Position numbers and translations under genes: made by a program. DNA of 64,000 nt. Source: Variovorax paradoxus (GTDB lineage Bacteria > Pseudomonadota > Gammaproteobacteria > Burkholderiales > Burkholderiaceae_C). Under the pieces are notes generated by a model. It had not been told where the DNA came from. It was given only the letters and a program-made list of their open reading frames with translations, and did no database searches. This document shows positions 37,011-46,746 of the stretch, one piece after another (position 1 is the stretch's first letter; each line of letters begins with the position of its first letter). The stretch lies in NCBI RefSeq assembly GCF_030815855.1, contig NZ_JAUSXG010000001.1:1550001-1614000 (forward strand). Direction: 5' to 3'.

Positions 37011-37038
37011 GGCGTGCGCCTGCTGCGTGCCGGGCGCG

Positions 37039-37971
37039 TCATTTCGGCGCCGAGGCGCGCGCGAATGGCCCCACGCCGGCGGCACGCTGTGCGAGCAGGC
37101 CGCGGCCGAAGGCCCAGTTCTTGGCGCGGCGCGCCGCCCGCAGCGCGTACGTCAGCGCGGCCGCCGTGTGCACGCGGCCATGCAGCACGTGCGACATGGC
37201 CATCTTCGCGCTGCCCTGGAAGTGCAGAGCCATCACGCCCACCAGTTCGCCGGACGGCGTCACCACGCTGGGCTGGCCGTCGACGTACACGATGCGCTTG
37301 GCGCCGCCCCGCGCCTGGAATTCGTTCAGCAGCAGGTTGTGGCCGCCGTTGATGTTGTGGTCGATCATCCGTCCGCCGAAGACGCGGTTGATCGGGTCTG
37401 CATTGCCGCTCGCCTGGGCCCAGAGGTGGAGCAGGGTCATGTCGGACACGCCGCCGCGCACGCCGCGGGCTGCGAACCGCGCCGCGATGGCGCGCAGCTT
37501 TCTGCGGCCGGCGGGCGCGGCGTAGGTGTTGAGCACAAACGCGATGAAGCGCTGCAGGCCCATCGCGGTCCAGTAGCTCACGTGCGGCGATATCTGGCAC
37601 GGGTCCCAGCCGTCGCGGGGGCGCACGTACGAGCCGGAGAAATCCGCCTTGCCGGCCACGCGCCGGATGTGCGCGCCGACGCCGCGAAACAGCAGCACGT
37701 CGCTGTCGATCAGCACGAACTCGCGGCACTCCGGATGCGCCTTGAGGTACTCGGCCAGCAGGAAATAGCGCCGGAAGCAGATCTTCTCGAACTCCGGCGA
37801 ATTGCTCGATAGGTGCACATAGTGATTGCACAGGCGTTCGTAGTCGGGGCCGGCGTTGGTGCCCGCCAGCACGACGAGGTGTTCCTGCGCCAGGGCCGCG
37901 GACTCGCGGCACAGCAGCAGGGTCTTGTTCTGGCGGTCTTCCACCACGATGAATGCGAGAGCGTTGGTCAT
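37039..37971 (-). CDS. Putative GT-A glycosyltransferase of the polysaccharide operon
   Basis: A 310-residue protein without signal or membrane segments. A D-x-D motif typical of metal-dependent GT-A transferases is visible in F-V-L-I-D-S-D-V-L-L-F near residue 90, preceded by helices like R-R-Y-F-L-L-A-E-Y-L. The later D-H-N-I-N-G-G-H-N segment may bind substrate. I do not recognise the exact family. Its position between the flippase and the secreted glycosidase-like gene supports a role in adding a sugar to the repeat unit. Confidence 0.6.
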   Translation of the reverse strand: MTNALAFIVVEDRQNKTLLLCRESAALAQEHLVVLAGTNAGPDYERLCNHYVHLSSNSPEFEKICFRRYFLLAEYLKAHPECREFVLIDSDVLLFRGVGAHIRRVAGKADFSGSYVRPRDGWDPCQISPHVSYWTAMGLQRFIAFVLNTYAAPAGRRKLRAIAARFAARGVRGGVSDMTLLHLWAQASGNADPINRVFGGRMIDHNINGGHNLLLNEFQARGGAKRIVYVDGQPSVVTPSGELVGVMALHFQGSAKMAMSHVLHGRVHTAAALTYALRAARRAKNWAFGRGLLAQRAAGVGPFARASAPK

Positions 37972-38029
37972 GGGTTGTGGACGAATGGCGTTGGTGGTGA
38001 GTCCGAAGGCAATCGGGAGTAACTGGCGC

Positions 38030-38971
38030 TCAGGGGCGCGGCGCGGTGGCGCTGCGCACCAGCGCGACGTGCGCGGGCAGAAAGCGGAAGTCCGAGTCCA
38101 GCGGCAGGTCGAGCGTGAACAGCCCGCCGCGCGCTTTCGCGCCGGCAATCCAATCGCGCACCTGGGTGGCCGTGAAGCGCGGTGCAGTGGTCTGGCCCCA
38201 CGACGCGCCGAGCGGCGTGAGCACATGGAACGCCAGGCCCGATGCCGAGTCGGCGGAAGGTACCGAAGGCGCTGGAGGCTGCAGGAGCTCCCCCGCCATG
38301 AGGTTCTGGCACGGCGCGGCCCTGGCGTTGAAGCGCTGCGGCCCCTCGCCGGCGTTGAAGGCGAGCCACCGCTTCGGCGCACCGGTGCGCGCGGCGGCGC
38401 AGAGCCCGTTCCAGTCTTCGGCCGACATGCCCTGGGTGTTGTAGACGCCGTCGAACCACCAGCCCTTGGCGAGCGCGCCGTAGTGCTCCGACCATTCGCG
38501 GATCACCGCGGTCCAACCGGCGATGAAGCGCGCGGGCGGTGGCTTCTGCTCCGAAACATCGCCCAGGCAATCCATCAGGTAGGCGTCGCCCTGCGGCGCG
38601 CGGAAGGGCAGGTACAGCACCAGCGCGATGCCGCGGCGCTGCAGGGCGCGGCCGATCTCCATCGGCAGATCGCGCGGCGAGCGGTTCTCGATGCTGCCGG
38701 GGCACAACAACTCCAGCGCGGCATTGGGCGCGACGAACTGGCCGTTGTTCTGGCCGAGCGTCAGGATGAGGTAGGAGGCCCGCATGCGCGCGAGCGATGC
38801 CGCAAGCGCCTCGGCGTCGAAGCGCGCCACATCGGCGATGGATTGCTTGTCGGGCAGGTAGTGCACCATCACGCCGAAACCCATCGCCGGCGGTGCGGCC
38901 GATGCCGCGCAGGCCGCGCACAGCAGCCACACCGGGAGAAGCCGCCGAAGAGCGCCTGCAAACGGGGTCAT
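38030..38971 (-). CDS. Secreted glycoside-hydrolase-like protein
   Basis: A 313-residue protein with a signal peptide (LLPVWLLCAACAASA, cleavage near A-A-P-P). The mature part looks like a TIM barrel resembling alpha-L-fucosidase-type GH29 enzymes: G-F-G-V-M-V-H-Y-L-P near the start, S-Y-L-I-L-T-L-G-Q-N-N-G-Q-F, and W-W-F-D-G-V-Y-N as a possible nucleophile strand. Loss or weakness of flanking motifs makes activity uncertain. In a Wzy operon with a GDP-fucose synthase, it could trim or edit the fucosylated polymer in the periplasm. It overlaps the upstream glycosyltransferase by 4 bases. Confidence 0.55.
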   Translation of the reverse strand: MTPFAGALRRLLPVWLLCAACAASAAPPAMGFGVMVHYLPDKQSIADVARFDAEALAASLARMRASYLILTLGQNNGQFVAPNAALELLCPGSIENRSPRDLPMEIGRALQRRGIALVLYLPFRAPQGDAYLMDCLGDVSEQKPPPARFIAGWTAVIREWSEHYGALAKGWWFDGVYNTQGMSAEDWNGLCAAARTGAPKRWLAFNAGEGPQRFNARAAPCQNLMAGELLQPPAPSVPSADSASGLAFHVLTPLGASWGQTTAPRFTATQVRDWIAGAKARGGLFTLDLPLDSDFRFLPAHVALVRSATAPRP

Positions 38972-40065
38972 TGCATGGCCCCCGCGAGCGAAACGGCGTC
39001 ATGCTTGAGCGTGAGGTAGCGCCTCGCCACCGTCCCCGGCGCGCAGGCTTCGGCAAGCGGCCAGGCCGGCTGCTTGGACCGGTGCTCGGCCAGGTAGCGT
39101 GACAGCCCGCCGAGGTCGCAGGAGCCGTCGCCGATCAAGAAGGCGTAGTCGCCGAACAGCTCCCTGTGCACCGGAATGTCCGACAGCAGGAGCGGCACGC
39201 CCAGCGTGGCCGCCTCGGCGGCGGAGAGGTTGAAGCCCTCGAACGCCGACAGCGAAATGAAGGCGGCCGCGCCGCAGTACAGCTGCGTCAGCTCCTTGCG
39301 CGACACCATTCCCCTGTGGCGCACGCAGCCGCTGATGGCGGGGCCCATGCGGGCGGCCATTCTCTTCACTTCCGCCGCACCGTTGCCCGTGACGTCCAGC
39401 CAGTCGACCAGGCCCTCCCGCTTCATGCGCTCGAACAGCTTCAGCGTGCCGTCGAAGTTCTTGTGCGGATAGTAGTGGTACGAGGCGATCAGATAGCGCT
39501 CGCCGATGGTCGCCGCGCGCGCCGGCTTGATCGGGCCTGGCGGGCCGGGCGAGCGCGTTGCATCCACCGGATTGAAGATGACGGTGGGGTGTTCGCAGCG
39601 CCCGAAGTACCGTTCGAAATCTTGCTGGCTGCTTCTGCTGATGAACACCACGTCGGCCGCGCTGCGCGCCACGCGCCGCAGGCACCAGTCGAGCCACAGG
39701 CGCTTGGTGCGGCTGAAATACTGGGGGTAGGCCTTGTACTGCAGGTCGTGGACGACCACGATCGAATCGCGATGGCGGCCGAAAAGCGTGAACGGCAGGA
39801 AGTAGTTGGGGAACAGCGAGAACACCGTCTCGCCGGACACCAGCGCCCGCAGCCTGTGATAGTTGTAGAGCATGATTTCCAGCAGGAACCGGCTGAATTT
39901 CAGGCGCTGCGCGGCGGCGTAGATGCGCGGGTTCCGTTCGCTGATCGGCTGGATATGGTCGCCCTTGCACATGCGCATCCGGCGCAGCAGAAGATCGGAG
40001 ACGTTCAGCACGCCGCCCGCGCCCCTGTTGAGGCTGATCGAGTCGTAGAACAGGTATTTGTACAT
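38968..40065 (-). CDS. Glycosyltransferase family 4 protein
   Basis: A 365-residue GT-B glycosyltransferase. The start is Y-K-Y-L-F-Y-D-S-I-S-L-N-R-G-A-G-G, the mid region has V-V-V-H-D-L-Q-Y-K-A-Y-P and V-F-I-S-R-S-S, and the C-terminal donor site is F-I-S-L-S-A-F-E-G-F-N-L-S-A-A-E-A (E-x7-E signature). It is cytoplasmic and builds the repeat unit. It starts 9 bases after the Wzy stop and overlaps the next gene by 4 bases. Confidence 0.87.
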   Translation of the reverse strand: MYKYLFYDSISLNRGAGGVLNVSDLLLRRMRMCKGDHIQPISERNPRIYAAAQRLKFSRFLLEIMLYNYHRLRALVSGETVFSLFPNYFLPFTLFGRHRDSIVVVHDLQYKAYPQYFSRTKRLWLDWCLRRVARSAADVVFISRSSQQDFERYFGRCEHPTVIFNPVDATRSPGPPGPIKPARAATIGERYLIASYHYYPHKNFDGTLKLFERMKREGLVDWLDVTGNGAAEVKRMAARMGPAISGCVRHRGMVSRKELTQLYCGAAAFISLSAFEGFNLSAAEAATLGVPLLLSDIPVHRELFGDYAFLIGDGSCDLGGLSRYLAEHRSKQPAWPLAEACAPGTVARRYLTLKHDAVSLAGAMQ

Positions 40066-40074
40066 GGTGAAACC

Positions 40075-41403
40075 TCAGGTCGTACCGTGCGCGTACGTCG
40101 CTGCATCGCGGCGCGGTTGGCGGAACCGTGAACTCAGCAGCCCGGCAAAAACCGCGGCAATCAGCCCCGAGGCCGCGAACGGACCCCAACCGAGAATCGG
40201 CCCCCGCATGAAGGGCACGTAGGCCGCCAGCAGCACCAGCGCGCAGAGGTAGGTGGCCGACAGCGCGGCATGCGGCTGGGCCACCCTGTCGAGCATGCGG
40301 AACAGCGCCGAGACCGCCAGGCCGAGCATCACCGGCCCTGCCAGGCCGAAGTCGAAGAACGCCGTGGCAAAGGGCGGCAGAGAGAGGTTGCTCTGCGAGA
40401 AGTTGCCGAGGACGGCCGGCCATCCGAGGGGATCGAAGTCCGGATACATCTTCAGGTCGCGCGGCAGCATGAAGGAGAAGGCCGACAACAGATAGCGGCC
40501 AAGGCCGAGCTCGGGTTCGGGGGCGCGCTCCAGCAGCCCGGCCACGATGTACATCGCGTCGAAGTCCTGGCTGTAAGGAAACGTGGTGAGCGTCTCGCCC
40601 CAGAAGCTCCCGCGCGAAATCAGGTTCAGCACCGGGCCAAGGCCGGCGATGGCGCCGAAGATCAGCATGGCCAGCAGCCAGCGGCGTTTCGCGCCGAGCA
40701 CGTAGATGAAAAGCGGAAGGAGGCCGATCAGCAGGATCTGCCGCGGCGTGTTGACCGGATAGGCCGCGATGCCGGCCAGCACCAGCGCAAAGCCGGCGGC
40801 ACACCATGACCAGACGGTCCGGCGGCGGTAGGCGTGGATGGCGAGCGCCACGAAGCACATCAGCACGATGAGCTTCGGCAGCGTCGAAAAGATGATGAAA
40901 TCGACCGGAAAGTTCTGGCCCTCGTCGGGCAGGCCGCGCGCGATGAAGTTCAGCTCGGGGCGGATGAACAGCGATGCGAACGCAGCGACCGTGCCGCTCA
41001 GCAGCAGCAGCACGGGGTGCGCAACGCCGGCGATCTGCGTCTCGCGCACCCCGCCCCCGCGCGCGGAGGCCGGGGCCGCCGCCTCATGCATGCCGAACCG
41101 GGCGGCTTCCACGCCCGCCATGTACAGCAGCAGCAGCGTGATGGCGTGCGTGTGCGCCTCGGCGCCGATCACGCCCGTGTCCCAGAACGAAACGTCGGCC
41201 GCGATCTGCATGGCCGGCGCCACGGAGAAGTAGGTGAGGACCGCGGCGTAGTGAATCAGCAGGAACATGCTCGTTCCCGGGGTGCCGAGCATGGCAAGCT
41301 GTACCAGCGAGAGCACGCACACCGCCGCGTAGCCCCAGACCGGGTCCACCTGGGCGCATGCGAACGCAGCCGCAATGCCGAACCAGAAGCAGAGTGTTCT
41401 CAT
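40075..41403 (-). CDS. wzy: Wzy-type polysaccharide polymerase candidate
   Basis: A 442-residue, very hydrophobic protein with about 11-12 transmembrane segments and a large loop (residues about 265-330) containing I-S-R-G-S-F-W-G-E-T-L and R-Y-L-L-S-A-F-S-F-M-L-P-R. This matches the O-antigen/EPS polymerase topology, though Wzy proteins share little sequence. As the only non-flippase polytopic protein in the operon it is the best Wzy candidate, joining repeat units in the periplasm. Confidence 0.75.
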   Translation of the reverse strand: MRTLCFWFGIAAAFACAQVDPVWGYAAVCVLSLVQLAMLGTPGTSMFLLIHYAAVLTYFSVAPAMQIAADVSFWDTGVIGAEAHTHAITLLLLYMAGVEAARFGMHEAAAPASARGGGVRETQIAGVAHPVLLLLSGTVAAFASLFIRPELNFIARGLPDEGQNFPVDFIIFSTLPKLIVLMCFVALAIHAYRRRTVWSWCAAGFALVLAGIAAYPVNTPRQILLIGLLPLFIYVLGAKRRWLLAMLIFGAIAGLGPVLNLISRGSFWGETLTTFPYSQDFDAMYIVAGLLERAPEPELGLGRYLLSAFSFMLPRDLKMYPDFDPLGWPAVLGNFSQSNLSLPPFATAFFDFGLAGPVMLGLAVSALFRMLDRVAQPHAALSATYLCALVLLAAYVPFMRGPILGWGPFAASGLIAAVFAGLLSSRFRQPRRDAATYAHGTT

Positions 41404-41439
41404 GAGAGGGCCTCGTGGGTCAAGGTGTGGGCGTTCGGC

Positions 41440-42417
41440 TCAGGCGTGGACGATCTCTTGCACCGGACGGATCGCCTCCTGGTAGGCCGCATAGGTGCGG
41501 TGCAGGCCTTCTTCGAGCGGCACCGTGGCGTGCCACCCGATGGCGGCGGCGCACGACACGTCGAGCAGCTTTCTGGGCGCGCCGTCCGGTTGCGAGGTGT
41601 CGAAGCGGATGCGGCCGCGGTAGCCGACGACGTCGCCGATCAACGCCGCGAGTTCGCCGATCGACAGGTCTTCACCCGTACCCAGGTTGATGTGCGCGCA
41701 CATGGGGGTGGTGTGCTGCTCGTAGCTGTCGCGCGTCATGTCCATCACCGCGATGCAGCCGTCGGCCATGTCGTCGACATAGAGGAACTCGCGCCGCGCG
41801 CAGCCGGTGCCCCAGATCACCACCTCGGGCGCGTCTTCCGTCTTGGCCAGGTGAAAGCGCCTGATGAGGGCCGGCACCACGTGGCTGTTCTGCGCGTGGT
41901 AGTTGTCGCCCGGCCCGTACAGGTTGGTCGGCATGACGCTGCGGTAGTCGATGCCGTGCGAGGCGCCGTACTGCCGGTTGTAGCTCTCGCACAGCTTGAT
42001 GCCCGCGATCTTCGCGATGGCATAGGGTTCGTTCGTCGGCTCGAGCTTGCCGCTGAGCAGCGCATCTTCGTGGATGGGCTGCTCGGCAAGCCGCGGGTAG
42101 ATGCAGCTCGAGCCGAGGAACAGGAGACGCCTGACGTTCGCAAGGAACGCCTGGTGCGTGACATTGGCGGCGATCAGGAGGTTCTGGTAGATGAACTCCG
42201 CCGGGTAAGTCATGTTGGCGTGGATGCCGCCGACCCTGGCCGCCGCGAGATACACCTGGTCGATGGGCTCCGAGGCGAAAAATCGGCGGACCGCCTCCTG
42301 GTCGAGAAGGTCGAGCTCCTCGCGGCCGCGCGTGACGACCTCGTGCCCGAGGCCCCGCAGCCGCTTCATGAGCGACTGACCCACCATGCCGCGATGACCA
42401 GCAACGTATATACGCAT
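41440..42417 (-). CDS. fcl: GDP-L-fucose synthase
   Basis: A 325-residue short-chain dehydrogenase of the epimerase/reductase type that converts GDP-4-keto-6-deoxymannose to GDP-L-fucose. Rossmann motif G-H-R-G-M-V-G at residues 7-13; S-S-C-I-Y-P and the catalytic Y-A-I-A-K follow; the [12 protein letters not shown] segment is diagnostic. It uses product from GDP-mannose 4,6-dehydratase (Gmd), which is not encoded in this window. Sits between the initiating transferase and Wzy genes. Confidence 0.93.
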   Translation of the reverse strand: MRIYVAGHRGMVGQSLMKRLRGLGHEVVTRGREELDLLDQEAVRRFFASEPIDQVYLAAARVGGIHANMTYPAEFIYQNLLIAANVTHQAFLANVRRLLFLGSSCIYPRLAEQPIHEDALLSGKLEPTNEPYAIAKIAGIKLCESYNRQYGASHGIDYRSVMPTNLYGPGDNYHAQNSHVVPALIRRFHLAKTEDAPEVVIWGTGCARREFLYVDDMADGCIAVMDMTRDSYEQHTTPMCAHINLGTGEDLSIGELAALIGDVVGYRGRIRFDTSQPDGAPRKLLDVSCAAAIGWHATVPLEEGLHRTYAAYQEAIRPVQEIVHA

Positions 42418-42481
42418 ATGTTCTTTCGGTTGAAGGTTGAGGATCGAGATGTCGGAACAGGGAGTGCGCGGGCTTCGGCGC

Positions 42482-43144
42482 CTAGCCGGAACCCTTGGCG
42501 CCCGCGACCACCAGGAAGGTCTTCAGCAAGATGGCGATGTCCTGGCGCAGCGACAGCGTGGCGACGTAGTCGGCATCCATGGCCGCCCGCCGCCGGTAGC
42601 TGACCTCGCTGCGGCCGCTCACCTGCCACAGGCCGGTGATGCCCGGCCGCACGGCGCAGTAGTGGTTCCAGTACGGGCCGTACAGGTCCTTCTGCGAGAA
42701 CATGCAAGGGCGCGGGCCGACCATGCTCATGTCTCCCTTGAGCACGTTCCAGAACTGCGGCAGCTCGTCGAGGCTGTACTTGCGCAGGAACGCGCCGAAG
42801 GGCGTGATGCGCGGGTCATGATCGAGCTTCTGGTACATGGCCCACTGCCGCCGCGCCTCTTCGTTCTCGCGCAGGTGGCGTGCCAGCACCGCATCGGAGT
42901 CGGGCACCATCGAGCGGAACTTGTAGAAGCTGAAGACACGCCCGTCGCGGCCGTAGCGCGGCTGCTTGTAGATCGCCGGGCTGCCGGAGGTCAGCAGCAC
43001 GCCGAGCCACACCAGCGCGTAGGCCCACCCCAGGAAGAGGAAGAAGCAGCTCGCCATCGCGATGTCCGCGCCCCGTTTGGTGGCCATCAGCAACCGCGAG
43101 TTGCCCGCCCACTCGACGGGCGCATTCGATGGGAGGGTGTTCAC
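42482..43144 (-). CDS. Undecaprenyl-phosphate sugar-1-phosphate transferase (short WcaJ/EpsL type)
   Basis: A 220-residue initiating transferase that places the first sugar on the lipid carrier at the cytoplasmic face. One N-terminal membrane helix (about residues 30-50) is followed by the bacterial sugar transferase domain: [27 protein letters not shown] and [12 protein letters not shown]. It lacks the long multi-helix N-terminus of full-length WcaJ. The GTG start overlaps the wzc stop (GTGA), giving tight coupling to the length-control kinase. Confidence 0.92.
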   Translation of the reverse strand: MNTLPSNAPVEWAGNSRLLMATKRGADIAMASCFFLFLGWAYALVWLGVLLTSGSPAIYKQPRYGRDGRVFSFYKFRSMVPDSDAVLARHLRENEEARRQWAMYQKLDHDPRITPFGAFLRKYSLDELPQFWNVLKGDMSMVGPRPCMFSQKDLYGPYWNHYCAVRPGITGLWQVSGRSEVSYRRRAAMDADYVATLSLRQDIAILLKTFLVVAGAKGSG

Positions 43145-45456
43145 GCTGTCGCTCCCTCCGTCGCGGCCGAGGCTGCGACCGGCGTTGCGGGGCGGGGCAG
43201 TTCGGGCGGAGCGGTCGGATAGTCGTGCGCCCGCAGCTTGTAGGCGCCATAGCGGTAGGCAAGGCTGCCGTAGTAGCGCTGGCGCGTGTCCAGCGCGTTG
43301 AGCACCACGCCCTGGAAGCGCGCACCCGCGTGGCGCAGCTGCTTCATGCTTTCGGTCAGGTCGCCCACCTCGTTGTCGCCGGCGCGCGCAACCATCAGCA
43401 GGGTGCCCATGCAGGTCGCCATCTCGGCCGTCTCGGAGGCGAGCAGCGTGGGCGGCGTGTCGACGATCACCGCGTCGTAGCGCGCCGAGACCTTTTCGAG
43501 CACGCGGGCGAAGGCGTCGCTCGTGAGAAGGCCCGTCGGGTCCGCCGGCAAGGCGCCGGTCGTCATCACGTCGAGATACGGAAGCACGCCCTTGTGAATG
43601 GCACCGTCGAGTTCGATGTTGCCCTGGATCAGCTCCGAGAGCCCGCCATTGCGCCTCAGTCCGAAGCGGGGCGCCACGCTGCTGCGCCGCAGGTCGGCAT
43701 CGATCAGCAGCACGCACCGGCCGCTCGAGGCGAGCACCGCCGCGAGGTTGGCCGACACGAAGGTCTTGCCGGCGCCGGGCGTGGCGCTGGAAATCATGAT
43801 GCGGTTGTTCAGCGCGCGCGGCATCGCGAACTTCAGCGCGGTGCGCAGCCGCCGCAGTCCCTCAAGGGATGGGTCGTCCGGATGAACCGCCGCCAGCACG
43901 TGCACGCCCGGCTTCCCGTGCAGCACGGCGCGGTCGAGATGGCGCTGCTGCTCGCTCAGCGTGACCGTGCTGTACACGTCCAGGCCGGTGTGGGCTTCGA
44001 TCTCGGCCGGGCTGGCAATGGTGTTGCGCCACGACCTGCGCAGGAAGGTCGAGGCCGCGCCGGCGAAGAGGCCTGCCAGCAGCGCGAGCGCCATGGTGAT
44101 CGAGGCCTTGGGCCGGATCTGCTTTTCGGGCGTCAGCGCCTGGTCGAGCACGCGCACGTTGCCGATGCGCCCCTCCTTCGCGAGCCGCATCTGCAGCGAG
44201 CTGTTGAGCAGCGACACGTAGAGGTCGGTGTTGACCTTGATGTCCCGCTGCATGCGCAGCGAGTCCTGCTGCATCATCGGCATGCGGCGGATGCGCTGTT
44301 CCACGCCGCCGAGGGCCTTCTTCAGCGAAGCAATCTGCGCGTCGATGGTCATGACGCTCGGATCGCGGGCCGTGAAGCGCTCGGTGAGCTCGAGCCGCTT
44401 CTGGGTCGCGTCGAAGAGCTTCGTCTGCAGCTCGATGTTCTGCGACAGCGCGTTGCGTGCTTCGTCGTCGAGGCTGATCGTTCCGTTGCGGTTGCGGTAC
44501 TGGTTGTAGACCTCTTCGGAGTCTTCCAGCTGCTGCTTGAACTTGGGCAGTTCGCTCCCCAGGAAGTTGAGCGCGCGCTGCGCCTGTGCCGTCTTCTGGT
44601 CGATGTTCACGCGGACATACAGCCGCGCGACTTCATTGAGCAGGTTTGCCAGCTGCGTGCGGTTGCCGGTCTGCCAGCTCACGTCCATGACCGAGGACTG
44701 CTTGCCCTTTTCGATCACGCGCAAGTCCTTCTGGAGCTCGAGCAGGGTGAGCTGCTTCGACTGGCGCACCAGCGAGAACGCAGCGCCCGGCAGCCCCGAG
44801 ACGGAGCTCACCAGCAGGTGGATCGGCCCGATCGGAGTTTCGGCGTCGAGCGGCGTACCGATCCTGCCTTCGATCGGCGCATCCAGCTTGGGATGGGTCA
44901 GCGTGTAGGCGCCGTTCTCGCCCGCGGTCAGCAGGAAGCGCGTGCCTTCCAGGTCCGCCGGCACGTCCATTTGCGCGACCACGATCCGCTCGTTGCCGCT
45001 CACGTAACCCGAAAGGCCCGCAAAGCCGGGCTCGGAGAGCGTCTTTGCGCGGCGCGCCAGCCAGGGGCCGACGATCGGCACATAGAGCGGCTCGGCCTCG
45101 ATGTAGAGCTTGGTGTCTTCGATGGCCTGCCCGAGCACGAGGCGCGATTTCAGAATCTCGGCCTCGCCCGCCGTCGGCGTCTTGGCGTTCAATGCGCTGC
45201 TCGCAGAGTCGCCGACCAGCGTGCCGCCCGAGCGCTCGGGGTCTTCGACCTGGATCAGCACGTTGGCCTCGTACACGCGCGGGCCGAACATGGCATACGC
45301 TGCGCCGATCAGCAGTGCCACGGCGGTGAATTTCGCAATCTTCCATCGGCTGTCGAGCAGCAGGTCGATATGCTCCCGGAGTCTCGAAGGAGGCTGGTCG
45401 GAAGCCGGTGCCGCATCCGAAGGGGCGGGAATCAGAGGTTGCCAGTGCGCATTCAT
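43141..45456 (-). CDS. wzc: Wzc-like chain-length determinant tyrosine autokinase
   Basis: A 771-residue inner-membrane polysaccharide co-polymerase fused to a BY-kinase. First membrane helix near residues 40-57, a long periplasmic coiled-coil region (about 280-430), a Pro-containing segment T-P-E-K-Q-I-R-P-K before the second helix (about 452-472), then the kinase: Walker A ATPGAGKT (558-565), Walker A' V-L-L-I-D-A-D (582-588) and V-I-V-D-T-P-P (663-669). A Tyr-rich tail (YYGSLAYRYGAYK) is the autophosphorylation cluster. It controls polymer length and export with Wza. Confidence 0.94.
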   Translation of the reverse strand: MNAHWQPLIPAPSDAAPASDQPPSRLREHIDLLLDSRWKIAKFTAVALLIGAAYAMFGPRVYEANVLIQVEDPERSGGTLVGDSASSALNAKTPTAGEAEILKSRLVLGQAIEDTKLYIEAEPLYVPIVGPWLARRAKTLSEPGFAGLSGYVSGNERIVVAQMDVPADLEGTRFLLTAGENGAYTLTHPKLDAPIEGRIGTPLDAETPIGPIHLLVSSVSGLPGAAFSLVRQSKQLTLLELQKDLRVIEKGKQSSVMDVSWQTGNRTQLANLLNEVARLYVRVNIDQKTAQAQRALNFLGSELPKFKQQLEDSEEVYNQYRNRNGTISLDDEARNALSQNIELQTKLFDATQKRLELTERFTARDPSVMTIDAQIASLKKALGGVEQRIRRMPMMQQDSLRMQRDIKVNTDLYVSLLNSSLQMRLAKEGRIGNVRVLDQALTPEKQIRPKASITMALALLAGLFAGAASTFLRRSWRNTIASPAEIEAHTGLDVYSTVTLSEQQRHLDRAVLHGKPGVHVLAAVHPDDPSLEGLRRLRTALKFAMPRALNNRIMISSATPGAGKTFVSANLAAVLASSGRCVLLIDADLRRSSVAPRFGLRRNGGLSELIQGNIELDGAIHKGVLPYLDVMTTGALPADPTGLLTSDAFARVLEKVSARYDAVIVDTPPTLLASETAEMATCMGTLLMVARAGDNEVGDLTESMKQLRHAGARFQGVVLNALDTRQRYYGSLAYRYGAYKLRAHDYPTAPPELPRPATPVAASAATEGATA

Positions 45457-45509
45457 GAGATCACCTTTTGTGTTGCCTGGACGGGGAATGGCGAATGAAG
45501 GGGCCGCGC

Positions 45510-46700
45510 TCAGCGCCGGCTGGCGGTGCCGCCGAGGTTCACGACCTGCGCGGCGGGGAGGATCAGGCTGATGACGCGGTTCCATCGCACCAGCGGCACC
45601 GGGTCGATGTAGACGACGTCGCGCGGCTGCAGCGGGAAGCGGTCGGCCAGGGCCAGCGCCACCGGGTTCTTCGCGTCCAGATGGAACACCTCGGGCACGC
45701 TGCCCTGGGAGTTGCGCACCACGTAGATCTGGCCCGGCGAAGAGGTCAGCAGATCGGGCCCGCCCGCATCGCCCAGCGCCTCGTTGAGGCTCAGCCGGCC
45801 ATTGCGCATCAGCAGGGCCGACGGGTTGCGGATCTCACCCATCACGTAGACGCGGCTGTCTTCGCGGGTGCCCACGTTCACGATGTCGCCGTTCTGCAGC
45901 GGGATGCGGCTCGCATCCTGGCCGAAGCGCTGAAGCAGCGGCAGGTCGATCACCATCGTGCGCTCGCCGCGCGTCAGGCTCACGCGCGAGCGGTCGCCTC
46001 CGGGGTTGATGCTGCCGGCGCGGTTGAGCGCCTCGGCGAGCGTCATCGGCACGTCGGTGAAGATCTGCAGGCCCGGCGTGCGGACCTCGCCCTCCACGTA
46101 CACGCGGCGGCTGCGGAACGACTGGATCCTCACGCTCACCAGCGGATCCTTGACGAAGGGCGAAATCCGCCGCGTGATCAGCTCGGAGGCGGCGCTTTCC
46201 GTCAGGCCGTCGATCTTCGTGCGGCCGATGTAGGGAAAGCTGATCTCGCCCTCTCCATCGACGATGAAGCCGGGCGCCACGCTCACGCCCGTCGGATCCG
46301 ACTGCTGCGAGATCACGGCGCCTGCGTTGGGCAACAGCTCCGGATGCCGGTACACCACGATGCCGATCACGTCGCCCGGAGCGATCGTGTAGGCCGGTGC
46401 CTTGCCGAAAAGCTGCCGCACATCGGCGGGCACGCCCTGCGGCTCCTGCGCGGCGCGCGTGCGGATCAGCTCGGGCGTGATGGCGACGATCTTCGGTTCG
46501 CCTTCCGCGTGGGAGTTGCTCCAGCTCCGGGTGTCCGGCGTCGAGAAGCCGGGAATCCCGCAGCCGCCCAGGCACAGCGGCAGCAGAAGCACGGCCACCG
46601 ATCCGATCCGGCATCGGATGCGGGCTCGGGCCGAGGCTTGGGTGGGAGCGGGTGCAACGGGTGCGCCGCGCGAGGAACTGGCTGAGTCGAGGTGTGCCAT
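45510..46700 (-). CDS. wza: Wza-like outer-membrane polysaccharide export lipoprotein
   Basis: A 396-residue protein with a lipoprotein-type signal after a long N-region (S-V-A-V-L-L-L-P-L-C-L-G-G-C; lipid Cys near residue 47). It carries the poly-export domain (Y-T-I-A-P-G-D-V-I-G-I-V-V-Y, residues about 100-200) and SLBB-type beta-grasp repeats (V-Y-V-E-G-E-V-R-T-P-G and V-Y-V-M-G-E-I-R-N-P). It forms the outer-membrane channel for the polymer, partnered by Wzc. Ribosome-binding site AAAGGA precedes the ATG. Confidence 0.93.
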   Translation of the reverse strand: MAHLDSASSSRGAPVAPAPTQASARARIRCRIGSVAVLLLPLCLGGCGIPGFSTPDTRSWSNSHAEGEPKIVAITPELIRTRAAQEPQGVPADVRQLFGKAPAYTIAPGDVIGIVVYRHPELLPNAGAVISQQSDPTGVSVAPGFIVDGEGEISFPYIGRTKIDGLTESAASELITRRISPFVKDPLVSVRIQSFRSRRVYVEGEVRTPGLQIFTDVPMTLAEALNRAGSINPGGDRSRVSLTRGERTMVIDLPLLQRFGQDASRIPLQNGDIVNVGTREDSRVYVMGEIRNPSALLMRNGRLSLNEALGDAGGPDLLTSSPGQIYVVRNSQGSVPEVFHLDAKNPVALALADRFPLQPRDVVYIDPVPLVRWNRVISLILPAAQVVNLGGTASRR

Positions 46701-46746
46701 GGTGTGTCCTTTGCTCCTGGGGGATCCTTGGATTTCTGGAAATGGT

